Positions 53,420 to 63,028 are shown, numbered from the stretch's first letter. The stretch: 64,000 bases of DNA from Paracoccaceae bacterium (GCA_014872875.1 WKFI01000005.1:620001-684000); one strand, 5' to 3'. Notes: generated by a model not told the origin, from the sequence alone. Numbers and translations are program-made.

Positions 53420-53537
53420 TCCACTCTCCAACTGGCTTTTTTCAGCGTCCCGACGAAAACCTTGGATTTTCCTGTTGACGCTGCTTTCAGGCGCTAGTAA
53501 TCACGCCTCCACGTCAGGCGCAACAACGCATGACAGT

Positions 53538-53621
53538 GGGCGACAGGCCGCAAGGTGTGGCAGGGGACTGTAACTCCCTCGCGGAGACGCACGCCTGGTT
53601 CGATTCCAGGGTCGCCCACCA
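53538..53621 (+). tRNA. tRNA-Tyr (GTA)
   Basis: 84 nt: acceptor GGGCGAC / GTCGCCC, anticodon arm GGGGA-CTGTAAC-TCCCT with anticodon GTA, a long variable arm (CGCGGAGACGC), T arm CCTGG-TTCGATT-CCAGG, encoded ACCA end at 53618-53621. The long variable arm is typical of bacterial tRNA-Tyr. It lies upstream of rlmB on the opposite strand. Confidence 0.95.
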
Positions 53622-53730
53622 TCTTCTTCCCAAAAAAGAACAGATGGTGGCTCATGTGATACTTCAAAAATCACATGTAAAACATTGTTACTGATCGCTT
53701 TTCCACCCCGTTGGAAAAGATTCGGACGCC

Positions 53731-54261
53731 TCAGGCGACGTCTGCTTCGGTCTCGGCCAGCACACTGTCCAGCCAAGTTTTCAAGGCCTCCAAAGACGGT
53801 TCCAGTTCAATTGCTGCACCGTCGGAATAGGCTTCGAATTTTTCGCGATTCAATCGGTTCACCCCGGTCAGAACCGGTATCCCCTGCGCCATGGCTTCGC
53901 CGATGACTGGCCGCATTCCGCGACCGTCAGCTTCGTGTTTGCCGAACTTGTTGACGATCAACAACTGGGGCCTGGCGGCTTCGGTCAGAGAGTTCGTAAC
54001 GAGCCCTACAGCCTCCTCCAAAGCAGTCGGGTCCAAGCGACACCCACGTGCTTCCCGCCCCAAGCTTTGAGAGATACGAAATACGGCACCATCCGGCAGC
54101 ACCTGCACGTCCATGTCGCAGAGCCGGTCATCCGCGCATTCCGTATTTGTCTGAACGATGCCCGCGGTCCGCACGCCTTGTTTGGCCAAGGCGTCTGCAA
54201 AAGCACTCAGCAATCGATCTGTTGCGCCGCGTTCCTGTGTCATCACATAGGCCAGATGCAT
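53731..54261 (-). CDS. DUF2478 domain protein (NTPase-like)
   Basis: 176 aa from MHLAYVMTQERGATDRLL; longer starts are poorly supported. DUF2478 features: VMTQERGATDRLLSAFADALAKQGVRTAGIVQ, MDVQVLPDGAVFRISQSLGREARGCRLDPTALEEAV, LLIVNKFGKHEADGRGMRPVIGEAMAQGIPVLTGVN. The family is often found near molybdate or nitrogen-oxide genes. Here the NnrU-type gene is next to it (79 bp). Confidence 0.8.
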   Translation of the reverse strand: MHLAYVMTQERGATDRLLSAFADALAKQGVRTAGIVQTNTECADDRLCDMDVQVLPDGAVFRISQSLGREARGCRLDPTALEEAVGLVTNSLTEAARPQLLIVNKFGKHEADGRGMRPVIGEAMAQGIPVLTGVNRLNREKFEAYSDGAAIELEPSLEALKTWLDSVLAETEADVA

Positions 54262-54340
54262 CTTGTTCCTCGTAGGTATCATTCGAAGTGACGTATTATC
54301 ACGCAGCGGTCCCACTGAACATAGGGACAAAAGACGCAAA

Positions 54341-55003
54341 TCAAGGGATCGGGGAGAAGCCGATCACGGGTTGATGCAGAAACAACAACACAAAGAAAGC
54401 CACGATGGCTCCCGTCGCATGCAGCGCCTTGGGGCGAACGGCCGAAAAGTTCATCAGGCTCGTGTTGCGCGCCAAGTCCGACCAGGCTGCCTGCCCCAAT
54501 TCCCGCGCCTTGCGCCGGTCCAGCATTTTCATCGCCATCACGGCAAAGCCACCAAATATGCCGAACAGAATGACATGCGCCAGATCTCCCTTGGCCAGCA
54601 GATGCGCCCCGGACCAGAGCGCCAAAGCAACAGGCAGCGGATGACGGGTAAACCCCAACACACCCGGGGCGTCAGCGTCGAACACGCCTTTTGCCATACC
54701 ACCAAAGCTGAAAGGGTTCCGACAGGCCAGCCCAGCAATCGCCAGCCAACAGACAAAAGGCATTACCAGGACCGGCGCCCAGCGCAGCCCGTCCCAGTCT
54801 GGCAGCACCCGGACGTAAGGCGCATATCGAGCAGCCAGGATTAGCCAAATCAAAACACCGATGGACAGGATGGAATAGAGAAACAGGTAAGGTCTCAGCC
54901 CCAGCCGCGACACCAACCAGGGCCTCACGGGTGGCCTTACCGGGATCGCGTGACTTGCCAAAAACACAATCAAAGCCAGCGTGAACTCAGCCCAACCTGC
55001 CAT
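54341..55003 (-). CDS. NnrU-family membrane protein
   Basis: 220 aa, six or so membrane helices. The NnrU pattern: FLASHAIPVRPPVRPWLVSRLGLRPYLFLYSILSIGVLIWLI, FSFGGMAKGVFDADAPGVLGFTRHPLPVALALWSGAHLLAKGDLAHVILFGIFGGFAVMAMKMLDRRKARELG. NnrU was described next to nitrite/NO reductase genes in Rhodobacter, but distant relatives occur in plant and non-denitrifying genomes. Together with DUF2478 and the napF and Crp/Fnr genes at the other end, it fits nitrogen-oxide respiration, loosely. Confidence 0.85.
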   Translation of the reverse strand: MAGWAEFTLALIVFLASHAIPVRPPVRPWLVSRLGLRPYLFLYSILSIGVLIWLILAARYAPYVRVLPDWDGLRWAPVLVMPFVCWLAIAGLACRNPFSFGGMAKGVFDADAPGVLGFTRHPLPVALALWSGAHLLAKGDLAHVILFGIFGGFAVMAMKMLDRRKARELGQAAWSDLARNTSLMNFSAVRPKALHATGAIVAFFVLLFLHQPVIGFSPIP

Positions 55004-55107
55004 GACTGTACCTCACCTTCCCATTCGTCGAGAGGCACCTTCTGCCTGTTCGTAACGCTTGGCAAGAGAGTCCGGTATGCGCCCCAAAGGGCGCATACCG
55101 GATATGT

Positions 55108-57147
55108 TCAAAGCCCAAGGGCGCGCCGACGCTCTTCGGCAAAACCTTGCACCATCCGGTCGGCGATCAGGGCCAGAATAGCCATCGCCGCCCCTGCTGA
55201 GATCCCAAGCCCGACATCGGCCTGCCCCAACGCCAGATAGATCGACTGACCCAAGCCCGTTGTCCCGATCAGTGCCGCGATCACCAGCATGGCAAAGGCA
55301 TAAAGGATGGTTTGGTTCAGCCCCAAAAGGATGGTCGGCGCCGCATAGGGCGCGCGAACATCACGCAGGATCTGCCACTCGGTCGCGCCCGAAGCTGTCG
55401 CTGCCTCCAGCATCTCGGCCGGTGTTTCGGTCAGCCCGTGCCGCGTGTAGCGGATCATCGGGACGATGGCATAGGCGATGATGGCCAGAAAGGCCGAGAA
55501 TTCGCCGATCTGGAACACCATCAGTACCGGGATCAGGAACACGAACAGCGGAATCGTCTGCAGCATATCGCAAATCGGTTGCACCACGCGCCAAACCAGC
55601 GGGCTGATCGCGCTCAGAAGGCCAATTGTGCCACCCAGAACTGCACAGGCAAAGACGGCAGCGCCGCTGAGATACAGCGACAGAAGCGCTCGCTCCCACA
55701 AGCCCGACAACAGAATTGTGGACAGCAGGACAACCGACAAGATGGCCAGCCTGCGCCCGCCCGACACCCAGCCCAGAGCCGCTGTTCCGACCAACACAAA
55801 GAGCCAGGGCAGATTTGCGATCCCGGTCACAAGCACGATCGCCGCTATGCCCAAAAGCGCGCCCAAGGTGACATTACCCCGCAAAGCCACGATTACCCCC
55901 AGGACTGCCGATGCGGAAAACAGCACCAAGCTCATCTGACCGGTCCATGCAAACCCCCACGTGAACGGGAGCACGGCTTGTGCCAGTCCAATCCTCAGGG
56001 GCAAAAGCACGTAGAACAGGAACCCGTTCTTCATACTGGCCAGCCACTCGCCATTTGCGGTTGTGAACTGGGTGAGCCCGCGATCGACACCATCCGCCAA
56101 AGGCTGCAAGGTCTCGAACCCGGCCGGATCCGGCAGGCTGGACCAAAACAGAACCGATACCAGGAAACCGACGGCCAAAACGCCCCACGCCACGCGGCGA
56201 TCATACGTCACCCGACGATCCTGGGCCAGTGTCGCGCTCATCCTGTCAATCACCACGGCAAAGACCACCACCACCAGACCGGCCAGCAACGCCTGCCCGA
56301 ACTGCGCCTTGCGCATGGTCAGCAGAACTTCCCAGCCAATATCGTCAAACCCGCCGATCACGGCCGCGATGATCACCATCGACAGCGCCGCCATCAGGCA
56401 TTGGTTCACTCCGACCATGATCTGGGTCGAGGCCGAGGGGATTTCGACCTGAAACAGTTGCTGGAACCGAGTGCCACCGGACATCACTGCGGCTTCCTTG
56501 ATCTCGGGCTCGACCCGCTCCAACCCCAACAACACGTTCCGCGCCATCGGCGGGGCCGCATAAATGGCAGACGCAATAAGTCCCACCACCGGACCGAAAC
56601 CGAACAAGAGCAGGAGAGGTGTCAGATAGGCAAACGTCGGCACGGTCTGCATCACGTCCAACACGGCCTGCACCCCGCTTTTGATACGCGGGTGTTCGTT
56701 GGCAAGAACCCCGATGGCTCCTCCCAGAAGCAACGCCAAAGGCACTGACACGGCAACCAGCGCCAATGTGTTCATGCTTTCGACCCAATAACCCGACGCG
56801 AGGACAAAACTGAGCCCAAGGAAACCCAGCGCCGCCATCGACAACCCGCCCAAGATCCAACCAAGGGCAGCGACGGCGCCGATCACCAAAGGCCAAGGGG
56901 TCGAGGTTAAAGCGATATTGGCCCAAAGCATCGGGTAATACATCATCGCCGAAAACGCGCGAGCCACGGGCTTCACACCCTCCAGCAGCCATGTCAGCCC
57001 GGCCCCAACCCAATCAGTTGCGGGAAGAACCCAAGCGGCGGGCCATTTGGCAATCCACGGAACCGCCGGTTGAAGCACCAAACAGATCACCCCTACGGCA
57101 AGAGTGATAAGTGCCGCGATAGCCCCTTTGGTCAGGTGCGGGATCAT
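55108..57147 (-). CDS. Glycine betaine/proline-type ABC transporter permease, double-length
   Basis: 679 aa from MIPHLTKGAIAALITLAV. Two BPD_transp_1 (ABC permease) modules in tandem: first EAA-like loop at LGLERVEPEIKEAAVMSGGTRFQQLFQVEIPSASTQIMVGVNQ (about 215-260) and second at ARHGLTETPAEMLEAATASGATEWQILRDVRAPYAAPTILLGLNQ (about 575-630). The halves are internally homologous, so one chain may supply both permease copies of the transporter. ATGA overlap with the ATPase gene. Substrate inferred from relatives: glycine betaine, proline betaine or choline. Confidence 0.88.
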   Translation of the reverse strand: MIPHLTKGAIAALITLAVGVICLVLQPAVPWIAKWPAAWVLPATDWVGAGLTWLLEGVKPVARAFSAMMYYPMLWANIALTSTPWPLVIGAVAALGWILGGLSMAALGFLGLSFVLASGYWVESMNTLALVAVSVPLALLLGGAIGVLANEHPRIKSGVQAVLDVMQTVPTFAYLTPLLLLFGFGPVVGLIASAIYAAPPMARNVLLGLERVEPEIKEAAVMSGGTRFQQLFQVEIPSASTQIMVGVNQCLMAALSMVIIAAVIGGFDDIGWEVLLTMRKAQFGQALLAGLVVVVFAVVIDRMSATLAQDRRVTYDRRVAWGVLAVGFLVSVLFWSSLPDPAGFETLQPLADGVDRGLTQFTTANGEWLASMKNGFLFYVLLPLRIGLAQAVLPFTWGFAWTGQMSLVLFSASAVLGVIVALRGNVTLGALLGIAAIVLVTGIANLPWLFVLVGTAALGWVSGGRRLAILSVVLLSTILLSGLWERALLSLYLSGAAVFACAVLGGTIGLLSAISPLVWRVVQPICDMLQTIPLFVFLIPVLMVFQIGEFSAFLAIIAYAIVPMIRYTRHGLTETPAEMLEAATASGATEWQILRDVRAPYAAPTILLGLNQTILYAFAMLVIAALIGTTGLGQSIYLALGQADVGLGISAGAAMAILALIADRMVQGFAEERRRALGL

Positions 57148-58199
57148 GGTGTTTCGACCTGCAAGGCAGCCGCCAGATCTGCCGGGTTCACCACTCCGAC
57201 GACCTTGCCGCTGTCGTCGTGCACCGGCACTGGTTCGTACAAATCCATGCAACGAGCCAATGCGGCATCCAGTGTCATGTCTTTGCGCAATCCCGGATCG
57301 TCGGCGCCATAAACCATCGCTTCCCCGGTATTCATGACCGAGGCCACATGCGCGTGCTGCCCTTTGGCCACGTCCTTGGAAAACTCGCGCACGTAGTCAT
57401 CCACCGGATGCAGGACGATTTCCGCCGGGGTACCAATCTGGACAATCTTGCCATCCCGCATGATCGCGATCCGGTCAGCCAGTTTCAGTGCCTCGTTGAT
57501 ATCGTGGGTGATAAAGACAATCGTGGTCTTCAGCTTTTCCTGAATCTGCAGGAATTCATCCTGCAATTGCCGTCGGATCAGCGGATCGAGGGCCGAAAAC
57601 GGTTCATCCAGGAACCAGACTGAACAATCCGCCACCAGCGATCTGGCAATACCGACCCGCTGACGCTGCCCGCCCGAAAGTTCGCGCGGATAGTGGTGTT
57701 CCCGGCCTTTGAGCCCCACCAGCTCGATCACTTCGCGCGCCTTGGCGTGGCGATCGGATTTCTTCGTGCCCTGCACTCTCAACGGGTAAGCCACGTTGTC
57801 CAGTACGGTCATGTGTGGGAACAGGCCGAAATGTTGGAACACCATGCCCAGCTTTTTGCGGCGCAGCTCGATCAACCGGGCCTTGCTGGCTTCGACAATG
57901 TTTTCGCCGTCAATGCGGATTTCGCCACCTGTGGCATGCAAAAGATGCGAAATGCAGCGAATCAGTGTGGACTTGCCTGAGCCGCTGAGCCCCATGATGA
58001 CGAACAGCTCGCCTTCCTGGACATCAAAATTCGCGTCCTGCACCGCGGGGATCAGCCCCTGTTCACGCAACTCCTGAGCCGCGACATCAGCATCGTCCCC
58101 TGACCGAGCCAAAGCATCGGTCAGAGCTGTTTCAGCACCCGGCCCGAACACCTGCCAGACATTCCGACAGGTGATCGCGGGCGTTTTTGTGTCACTCAC
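57144..58199 (-). CDS. Quaternary-amine ABC transporter ATP-binding protein (ProV/OpuAA-like)
   Basis: 351 aa. Walker A IMGLSGSGKSTLIRC, LSGGQRQRVGIARSL signature, Walker B VWFLDEPFSALDPLIRRQ, H-loop VFITHDINEALKLA, and the N-terminal extension (about 1-50) seen in ProV. C-terminal CBS pair (about 285-345), the ionic-strength sensor in OpuA-type transporters. Binding protein and permease genes lie on either side in the same transcript. Confidence 0.93.
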   Translation of the reverse strand: MSDTKTPAITCRNVWQVFGPGAETALTDALARSGDDADVAAQELREQGLIPAVQDANFDVQEGELFVIMGLSGSGKSTLIRCISHLLHATGGEIRIDGENIVEASKARLIELRRKKLGMVFQHFGLFPHMTVLDNVAYPLRVQGTKKSDRHAKAREVIELVGLKGREHHYPRELSGGQRQRVGIARSLVADCSVWFLDEPFSALDPLIRRQLQDEFLQIQEKLKTTIVFITHDINEALKLADRIAIMRDGKIVQIGTPAEIVLHPVDDYVREFSKDVAKGQHAHVASVMNTGEAMVYGADDPGLRKDMTLDAALARCMDLYEPVPVHDDSGKVVGVVNPADLAAALQVETP

Positions 58200-58209
58200 T
58201 TCGATGTGC

Positions 58210-59169
58210 TCACTTGGTGGCGGCGTCTACCACCGGGCGCCACTTGCCTTCGTTGTCCGCCATCCAGGCTGCCACAACCTCTTCGACCGAACCACCATCA
58301 ACGTCGATAGCGCCCATCATCGGCTGCTGATCAGCCACGTCGAGCTGGTAGTTGGACAGGATCTCATGGGCTGCCGGCCACGTTTCAGCAATGCCCGACC
58401 AACCGGCTTTGAAAATACGGCTGGCTGCAAAATCGCAGTCATTGATGGCGTTGGGGTTTGGTCCCCAGGCCGGGTCGGTGAAGCAGGCTTCTTCGCCCGG
58501 CGGCAGATCCACGAACTGGACGTCATAGGCCGACATCGCCCAATGCGGCTGCCAGAAGGTGATCAAAAGCGGTGTCTTACGCTCGGTCGAAGCCCGCAGT
58601 TCCGCGATCAACGCACCTTCGGAACCAGCTGGCACGGCCTTGATTGGCAATTCCAGACCAACCATGCGGTCGGCCCCGGGTGTTCCCCAATCTGCCGGGT
58701 AGTCCACCAAGCGGCCCTGAGGAATTGTTTCAGCAGTAGCAAAGACTTGCGCGCAGTTCTGCAAGGCTTCCCACGCTGGCAGTCCGGGGCATAGCTCTGC
58801 AACATGCGCCGGATAAGCGATACCTTCTTTCGCCGCCAGGCCCAAATCACCCAGTTCGGTCACGCCACCATCGGCAACCTTCTTGGCATAGTCTTCGGAC
58901 ACGTTGGACGACCAGATTTCCATGGCCCCATGGATCTCACCATCCGACATCGCCTGATACATGTTCATGTAACCTGCGGTCACATATTCGACCTGATACC
59001 CGGCCGCTTTCAGCATCTCACCCGCCACATGGGTGGATACATGCTGCCCTGTCCATTCATTGATCGCCAGCTTAATCGGCTTGTCTACGGCGCCCATATC
59101 CGCCGCATGTGAAGTGCCCGCCACAAGTGCAACAGTGCTCACGGCAAGGCTGATCCCCTTCAGTGTCAT
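58210..59169 (-). CDS. Glycine betaine/proline-type ABC transporter substrate-binding protein
   Basis: 319 aa: signal peptide MTLKGISLAVSTVALVAGTSHA, OpuAC/ProX fold with IKLAINEWTGQHVSTHVAGEMLKAAGYQVEYVTAGYMNMYQAMSDGEIHGAMEIW and LITFWQPHWAMSAYDVQFVDLPPGEE. Aromatic residues in these segments form the box for quaternary ammonium groups in the family. First gene of the three-gene transcript (10 bp to the ATPase). The promoter must lie in 59170-59400. Confidence 0.93.
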   Translation of the reverse strand: MTLKGISLAVSTVALVAGTSHAADMGAVDKPIKLAINEWTGQHVSTHVAGEMLKAAGYQVEYVTAGYMNMYQAMSDGEIHGAMEIWSSNVSEDYAKKVADGGVTELGDLGLAAKEGIAYPAHVAELCPGLPAWEALQNCAQVFATAETIPQGRLVDYPADWGTPGADRMVGLELPIKAVPAGSEGALIAELRASTERKTPLLITFWQPHWAMSAYDVQFVDLPPGEEACFTDPAWGPNPNAINDCDFAASRIFKAGWSGIAETWPAAHEILSNYQLDVADQQPMMGAIDVDGGSVEEVVAAWMADNEGKWRPVVDAATK

Positions 59170-59456
59170 TGAAGCTTCTCCCAGAGTTGGTTTTTGTTTG
59201 TTTTCGGTCTTGAGCCGGTCCTCGGCAGATGCCGGGCCGTTGATGACATGCTGCGGGCCACGCGCGCTGCGGTCAAGTCTATGATGCGGTTAATCGATTT
59301 TACGTTTCTGAACAGCCGTTTAACTTTTTGACCGACGAGTTGACATTACATCCTCAGAACATCCCCTGACGGTCCGATGATTCGAACTTTGCGCGGACCG
59401 TGTTGGCATGAATTGCAAAGACAGTATACTCGACACCAACAATAAACGGGGGGCCC

Positions 59457-60044
59457 ATGTCAGCATCCAGTCATTCACCCAAGCGGTTGATCTTGTCCGC
59501 CTTTGCCACGGTCGTGGCCCTTTCCGCTCCTGCGGCGTGGGCCGAAACCATAGACTAGAAGACAGTCGGTGGTTGGGACATTTTCTTCTATCCCGGATCC
59601 GAAGGTTGCCAGGCCTTTGCACTGTTCGAAGAGGATACGGCCTTCTTCATCGGCTTCGATGCAACTGAAGGAGAATTGTCACTGGACGTGACTTTGCTGG
59701 ATGAACGCTGGAGTTCCATCGAAGCCGGCAAGGAGTATTCGATCACCGTCAAATTTGGCGATGAGAGTCCCTGGACTTTACCCATGGATGGTGTGCGGAT
59801 TGATGACTACCCGGGTCTGAACATTCTGGTCGATGCCGAATCGGATGAAGCGGACCTGTTCGTGGACGAGTTCCAACGTGAAACATCGATGTCCTGGTCC
59901 TATTCCGGTAATTCATTGGGGCGCTATACCTTGCGCGGATCACGTCGGACATTTGACGAGGTGGTCAACTGCCAGCGCTCCTATTTTGAAGCACTTGAAG
60001 CGCAATCGGATCCGTTTGCAAAAGCGGATCCGTTTGCCGATTGA
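59457..60044 (+). pseudogene. Secreted-protein gene with in-frame amber codon
   Basis: From the ATG at 59457 the frame gives a signal peptide (MSASSHSPKRLILSAFATVV to AWA) and mature start ETID, then TAG at 59556-59558 (codon 34), and continues without further stops for 161 codons to 60044: KTVGGWDIFFYPGSEGCQAF onward, through a plausible globular protein ending AKADPFAD. The reading frame on both sides is clearly coding, so a single nonsense substitution or a sequencing error is the simplest view. A restart at the TTG at 59676 would lack the signal peptide. No family recognised. Confidence 0.65.
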
Positions 60045-60066
60045 CACAGACAGGTCGCGGACGCGA

Positions 60067-60088
60067 CGGGAGGTTCTCCCGCCCTTTT
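60067..60088 (+). terminator. Weak intrinsic terminator after the amber-interrupted gene
   Basis: Stem CGGGAG-GTT-CTCCCG followed by CCCTTTT, 20 bp after the end of the frame. Modest stem and short T-run. Confidence 0.5.
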
Positions 60089-60170
60089 GTCAGGCGCTGC
60101 GCGCCCTTAAAGCGTTGGGCCTGGCAGCGCGATGCGCTGCGGGCGTACTATGCGTGATGGCGGATCCGGA

Positions 60171-61145
60171 TCAGCCAGCCAGAAGGGCGTCCACCCGGTC
60201 CAACGCTGCATAACGCGCCTGCCGCGGGTGATCCAGACGCAGGGTGCCGCGTCGTTTGAATGCAGTGCGGCGCATACGGTTTGAAACCTGCTCAAAAACC
60301 GATTGGGCATCGGGATCCGAAGCAAACCCGGCCTGTAACTCGGTGAACCCCTTCTCAGTTTCCGCACTTTCGGCCATGGCAAGGATCATCAGATCCCACT
60401 GAAGGTATGTTGCCCCCAATTGGGCCTCGTCTCCTGCGCTGATCCCCAGACCGTCCGTCGGGGTTGCCCTCCAAACACTTTCCGGAACCCCGATTTCACG
60501 AGCCATCCAGGGTACTTCCCAGGACTTGAGCAAAGCCTGCACCGGCGCCACATCTCCCACATCGCCATTCAACGTCCAGAACCCGGCCGAAAGTTCCGAC
60601 AGATTGTCAGTGCTGCCTACCACACCGCCGAAGCGATGCGCCTGGTCATAGAGCGTGATCATGCGCAACCGCGCGCGCATGTTACCGCGACGGATCCGGG
60701 TTTGCGCGTCGTCAGCCCCCATGTCGGGGTCCAACGCCGCCAGGCCATTTACCATGCTGCGATATTGCGGCGTCAGGTCGATCTGAGTGTGGTCGATCCC
60801 CAATTGCGCACAGGCCTCAACCCCGCGAGCCGTTTCCTCCGGATTCTGTTCGATTGGCAGGGTAAAGCCACGCACCCGCCAACCCGCGTCGCGAAACAGC
60901 GCCGCAGTCAGGGCGCTGTCCACACCACCCGAGATGCCGATGACGACAGTCGAACGCCCGCTGGTCGTGCTGTAGTTCCGCAGCCGTTCAACCAGGCCGT
61001 CCAGATCCTTTCGCAAGACGTCCGGTTCGGCATAAAAACCTGTCTGCACCCTTTTCTGAATTTGATCCGCAAACCAAGGTGACAACGGCCCGAGGGAATT
61101 CTGCCGGGACAGGTCCAGAATGTGATCGATCAGGGGAGTCGTCAT
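60171..61145 (-). CDS. nadE: NAD+ synthase, ammonia-dependent
   Basis: 324 aa. PP-loop ATPase motif VIGISGGVDSALTAALFRDAG, NMRARLRMITLYDQAH, GSTDNLSELSAGFWTLNGDVGDVAPVQ, and EVPWMAREIGVPESVWRATPTDGLG. No N-terminal glutaminase domain, so it uses ammonia. The ending (AFKRRGTLRLDHPRQAR) is like nadE tails. The region between this gene and the Ldh gene contains a terminator for the latter at 61248-61274. A Met start at 61145 matches the usual N-terminus. Confidence 0.93.
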   Translation of the reverse strand: MTTPLIDHILDLSRQNSLGPLSPWFADQIQKRVQTGFYAEPDVLRKDLDGLVERLRNYSTTSGRSTVVIGISGGVDSALTAALFRDAGWRVRGFTLPIEQNPEETARGVEACAQLGIDHTQIDLTPQYRSMVNGLAALDPDMGADDAQTRIRRGNMRARLRMITLYDQAHRFGGVVGSTDNLSELSAGFWTLNGDVGDVAPVQALLKSWEVPWMAREIGVPESVWRATPTDGLGISAGDEAQLGATYLQWDLMILAMAESAETEKGFTELQAGFASDPDAQSVFEQVSNRMRRTAFKRRGTLRLDHPRQARYAALDRVDALLAG

Positions 61146-61247
61146 GATGCAGCCTTGTATGGTGAGTACGTTGCATCACTCAGAGACGATCCGGCGCGCG
61201 CTGACAAGGGCGAAACTCCAGCTGTGGACCTTGTGCAACCCAAAGAA

Positions 61248-61274
61248 AAGCCCGGAGCATAACGCACCGGGCTT
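61248..61274 (-). terminator. Intrinsic terminator after the Ldh-family gene
   Basis: Stem AAGCCCGG / CCGGGCTT (8 bp) with an 11-nt loop; on the minus strand it is followed by TTTCTTTGG. It lies 30 bp after the Ldh-family stop. Confidence 0.75.
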
Positions 61275-61303
61275 CTCATTCTCTCAACGTCTCTTGCGTC
61301 GGA

Positions 61304-62311
61304 TCACACCAGAGCCCGCACTTTTTCAAGCAACGCGGAGTTCACGGCGACGCCTTCCTTTGCCGCACGTACACGTGCCGCGTGGCGCCCCTCGCCCGGC
61401 AGGCGGGCTCCGTCCTGATCCCGGAACGACGCAACAAGATCTGCCAGCCGGTCCTGAAACAGCCCAGCTGATGTCGCCTCGGGGTCGATCGCGATGAAGA
61501 ATTGCCCTGTTTTGGGCGGGCCGCCAGCCGTGCCCGAGAAAGGGCTTGCGACCGAGCCCAGAGTTGCGCCTGCCATAGCCGCGGCCATCAACTCCACTGT
61601 CAGTGCGACGCCGACACCCTTGTATCCACCCGAAGGCACCATGGAGCCCTTGAGACCTTCCTCGGGGTCGGTCGTTGGCTGACCGTTGGCATCCAGAACC
61701 CACCCTTCCGGTACCGGCCTTCCTTCACGGGCGTGTTTCATCACTTCGCTTTTCGCGATTGTGCTGGCCGATTGGTCGATCAGGAGCGCGGCATTGCCTT
61801 CGCCGTCCGGCGCCGAAATCGAGAAGGGATTGGTGCCCACAACCGGTTTGGCGCCACCCGAAGGCGCAATCGACGCCGGTGCGTTGGTAAACCCGATCCC
61901 CATCAGACCAGCCTGCGCCAGCCGCTGTGTATGCACACCCAAAACACCGCAGTTATACGAGTTGTTTATGGCCAGAACCGCGACGCCCATCTCTTTTGCC
62001 AGAGGGATCAGCTTTTCAAAGCCCAGATCAATAGCGCTGTGGGCAAAACCCGTCGCAGCATCCACAGTCACGACTGCAGGGCGTGGCTGGTTGACCACCG
62101 GTGTCGCTTGTCCATCGACCTTGCCGCACTCCACATGTTGCGCATAGATCGGAATATAGGCCAATCCGTGTGATGCAACGCCGTCGGCTTCGGTCATCGC
62201 GGTGGCCACGGCCAGTGGTCGGGCATTCTCTGCTGAGGTTCCAGCCTTGACCAGCGCATCAAAGGCCAGGGCCTCGATTTCAGCGAGGGAAAGAGTTTCG
62301 GTGGCTGTCAT
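61304..62311 (-). CDS. Ldh-family NAD(P)-dependent oxidoreductase (malate/sulfolactate dehydrogenase type)
   Basis: 335 aa of the L-sulfolactate/malate/ureidoglycolate dehydrogenase superfamily (a fold distinct from classical MDH/LDH). Typical blocks: AMTEADGVASHGLAYIPIYAQHV with the catalytic histidine, VAINNSYNCGVLGVHTQRLAQAGLMGIGFTNAPASIAPSGG, VGTNPFSISAPDGEG, PSGGYKGVGVALTVELMAAAMAGA, and the glycine-rich C-terminus. The substrate is open: (S)- or (R)-sulfolactate, malate, lactate, ureidoglycolate. Downstream of the two unknown genes in the same direction (66 bp to DUF3726), probably one transcript. Confidence 0.85.
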   Translation of the reverse strand: MTATETLSLAEIEALAFDALVKAGTSAENARPLAVATAMTEADGVASHGLAYIPIYAQHVECGKVDGQATPVVNQPRPAVVTVDAATGFAHSAIDLGFEKLIPLAKEMGVAVLAINNSYNCGVLGVHTQRLAQAGLMGIGFTNAPASIAPSGGAKPVVGTNPFSISAPDGEGNAALLIDQSASTIAKSEVMKHAREGRPVPEGWVLDANGQPTTDPEEGLKGSMVPSGGYKGVGVALTVELMAAAMAGATLGSVASPFSGTAGGPPKTGQFFIAIDPEATSAGLFQDRLADLVASFRDQDGARLPGEGRHAARVRAAKEGVAVNSALLEKVRALV

Positions 62312-62377
62312 GTCATTCTTTCTTTGTTTTAGTGAAATGCCTTGCGCGGGCAGACCCCCTGCCCCGCGAGCAGGTCA

Positions 62378-63028
62378 TCAATCGTTGTCACTCAGGCCCG
62401 CACCGGCCCCCCGCAATCGGCTTTCCTCGGTCGCAGGGGCAAAAGTGCGGTGCGCAAACTGATTCAGCGTATCCCAGCTGCCACCCGAGACTTCGGCGCG
62501 CATCACCGCTTCATTCTGACCGGTCATTTCCGCGGGTGCGGAGAAAACCAGACGCTCGGCATGCTTTGCTTCCAGCGCGGCAGCGTCGCCCTGCACGCAC
62601 AGATGTTTTCCATCAGTCGCGACACGGGCACCGTCCCATTCGGCAGCAACCGGCACACCAAGACGCAATGCAGCGCCCCCCATGAAAGGTACGGCCAGCA
62701 AGGGAAGGCTAACGTTCTTCATGGTGATCGAACCACGCTCATACAGTCGAACGGCACAATCGCTCAGCGATGCTCCGGCAATAAGCGGGCTCATCCGACG
62801 GGCCGGCGCGTGCCAGATATCGGCGCTCAGGGAGACTGGCGATACATCAATTGGCGGAACCTGATCGTTCAGCTTCAGCAGTTCTGCCAGCATCTCGGTG
62901 CCGGGAAAACCAAAGGCTGACAGCCAGCGTGTGCCCTTGGCCGCCTCTTCGGCCAGTCCCCATGACAACCCGGCACCGCGCGCTGCGCGTTTGCCCATGG
63001 CTTCGATCTCGTTAAGCGAATGACTCAT
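62378..63028 (-). CDS. DUF3726 protein
   Basis: 216 aa. N-terminal MSHSLNEIEAMGKRAARGAGLSWGLAEEAAKGTRWLSAFGFPG and later ARRMSPLIAGASLSDCAVRL are alignable with my recollection of DUF3726 proteins, a family of Rhodobacteraceae and relatives. Function unknown. ATG overlaps the preceding gene's TGA (ATGA), and the Ldh-family gene follows, suggesting a small operon with a shared metabolic role. Confidence 0.75.
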   Translation of the reverse strand: MSHSLNEIEAMGKRAARGAGLSWGLAEEAAKGTRWLSAFGFPGTEMLAELLKLNDQVPPIDVSPVSLSADIWHAPARRMSPLIAGASLSDCAVRLYERGSITMKNVSLPLLAVPFMGGAALRLGVPVAAEWDGARVATDGKHLCVQGDAAALEAKHAERLVFSAPAEMTGQNEAVMRAEVSGGSWDTLNQFAHRTFAPATEESRLRGAGAGLSDND

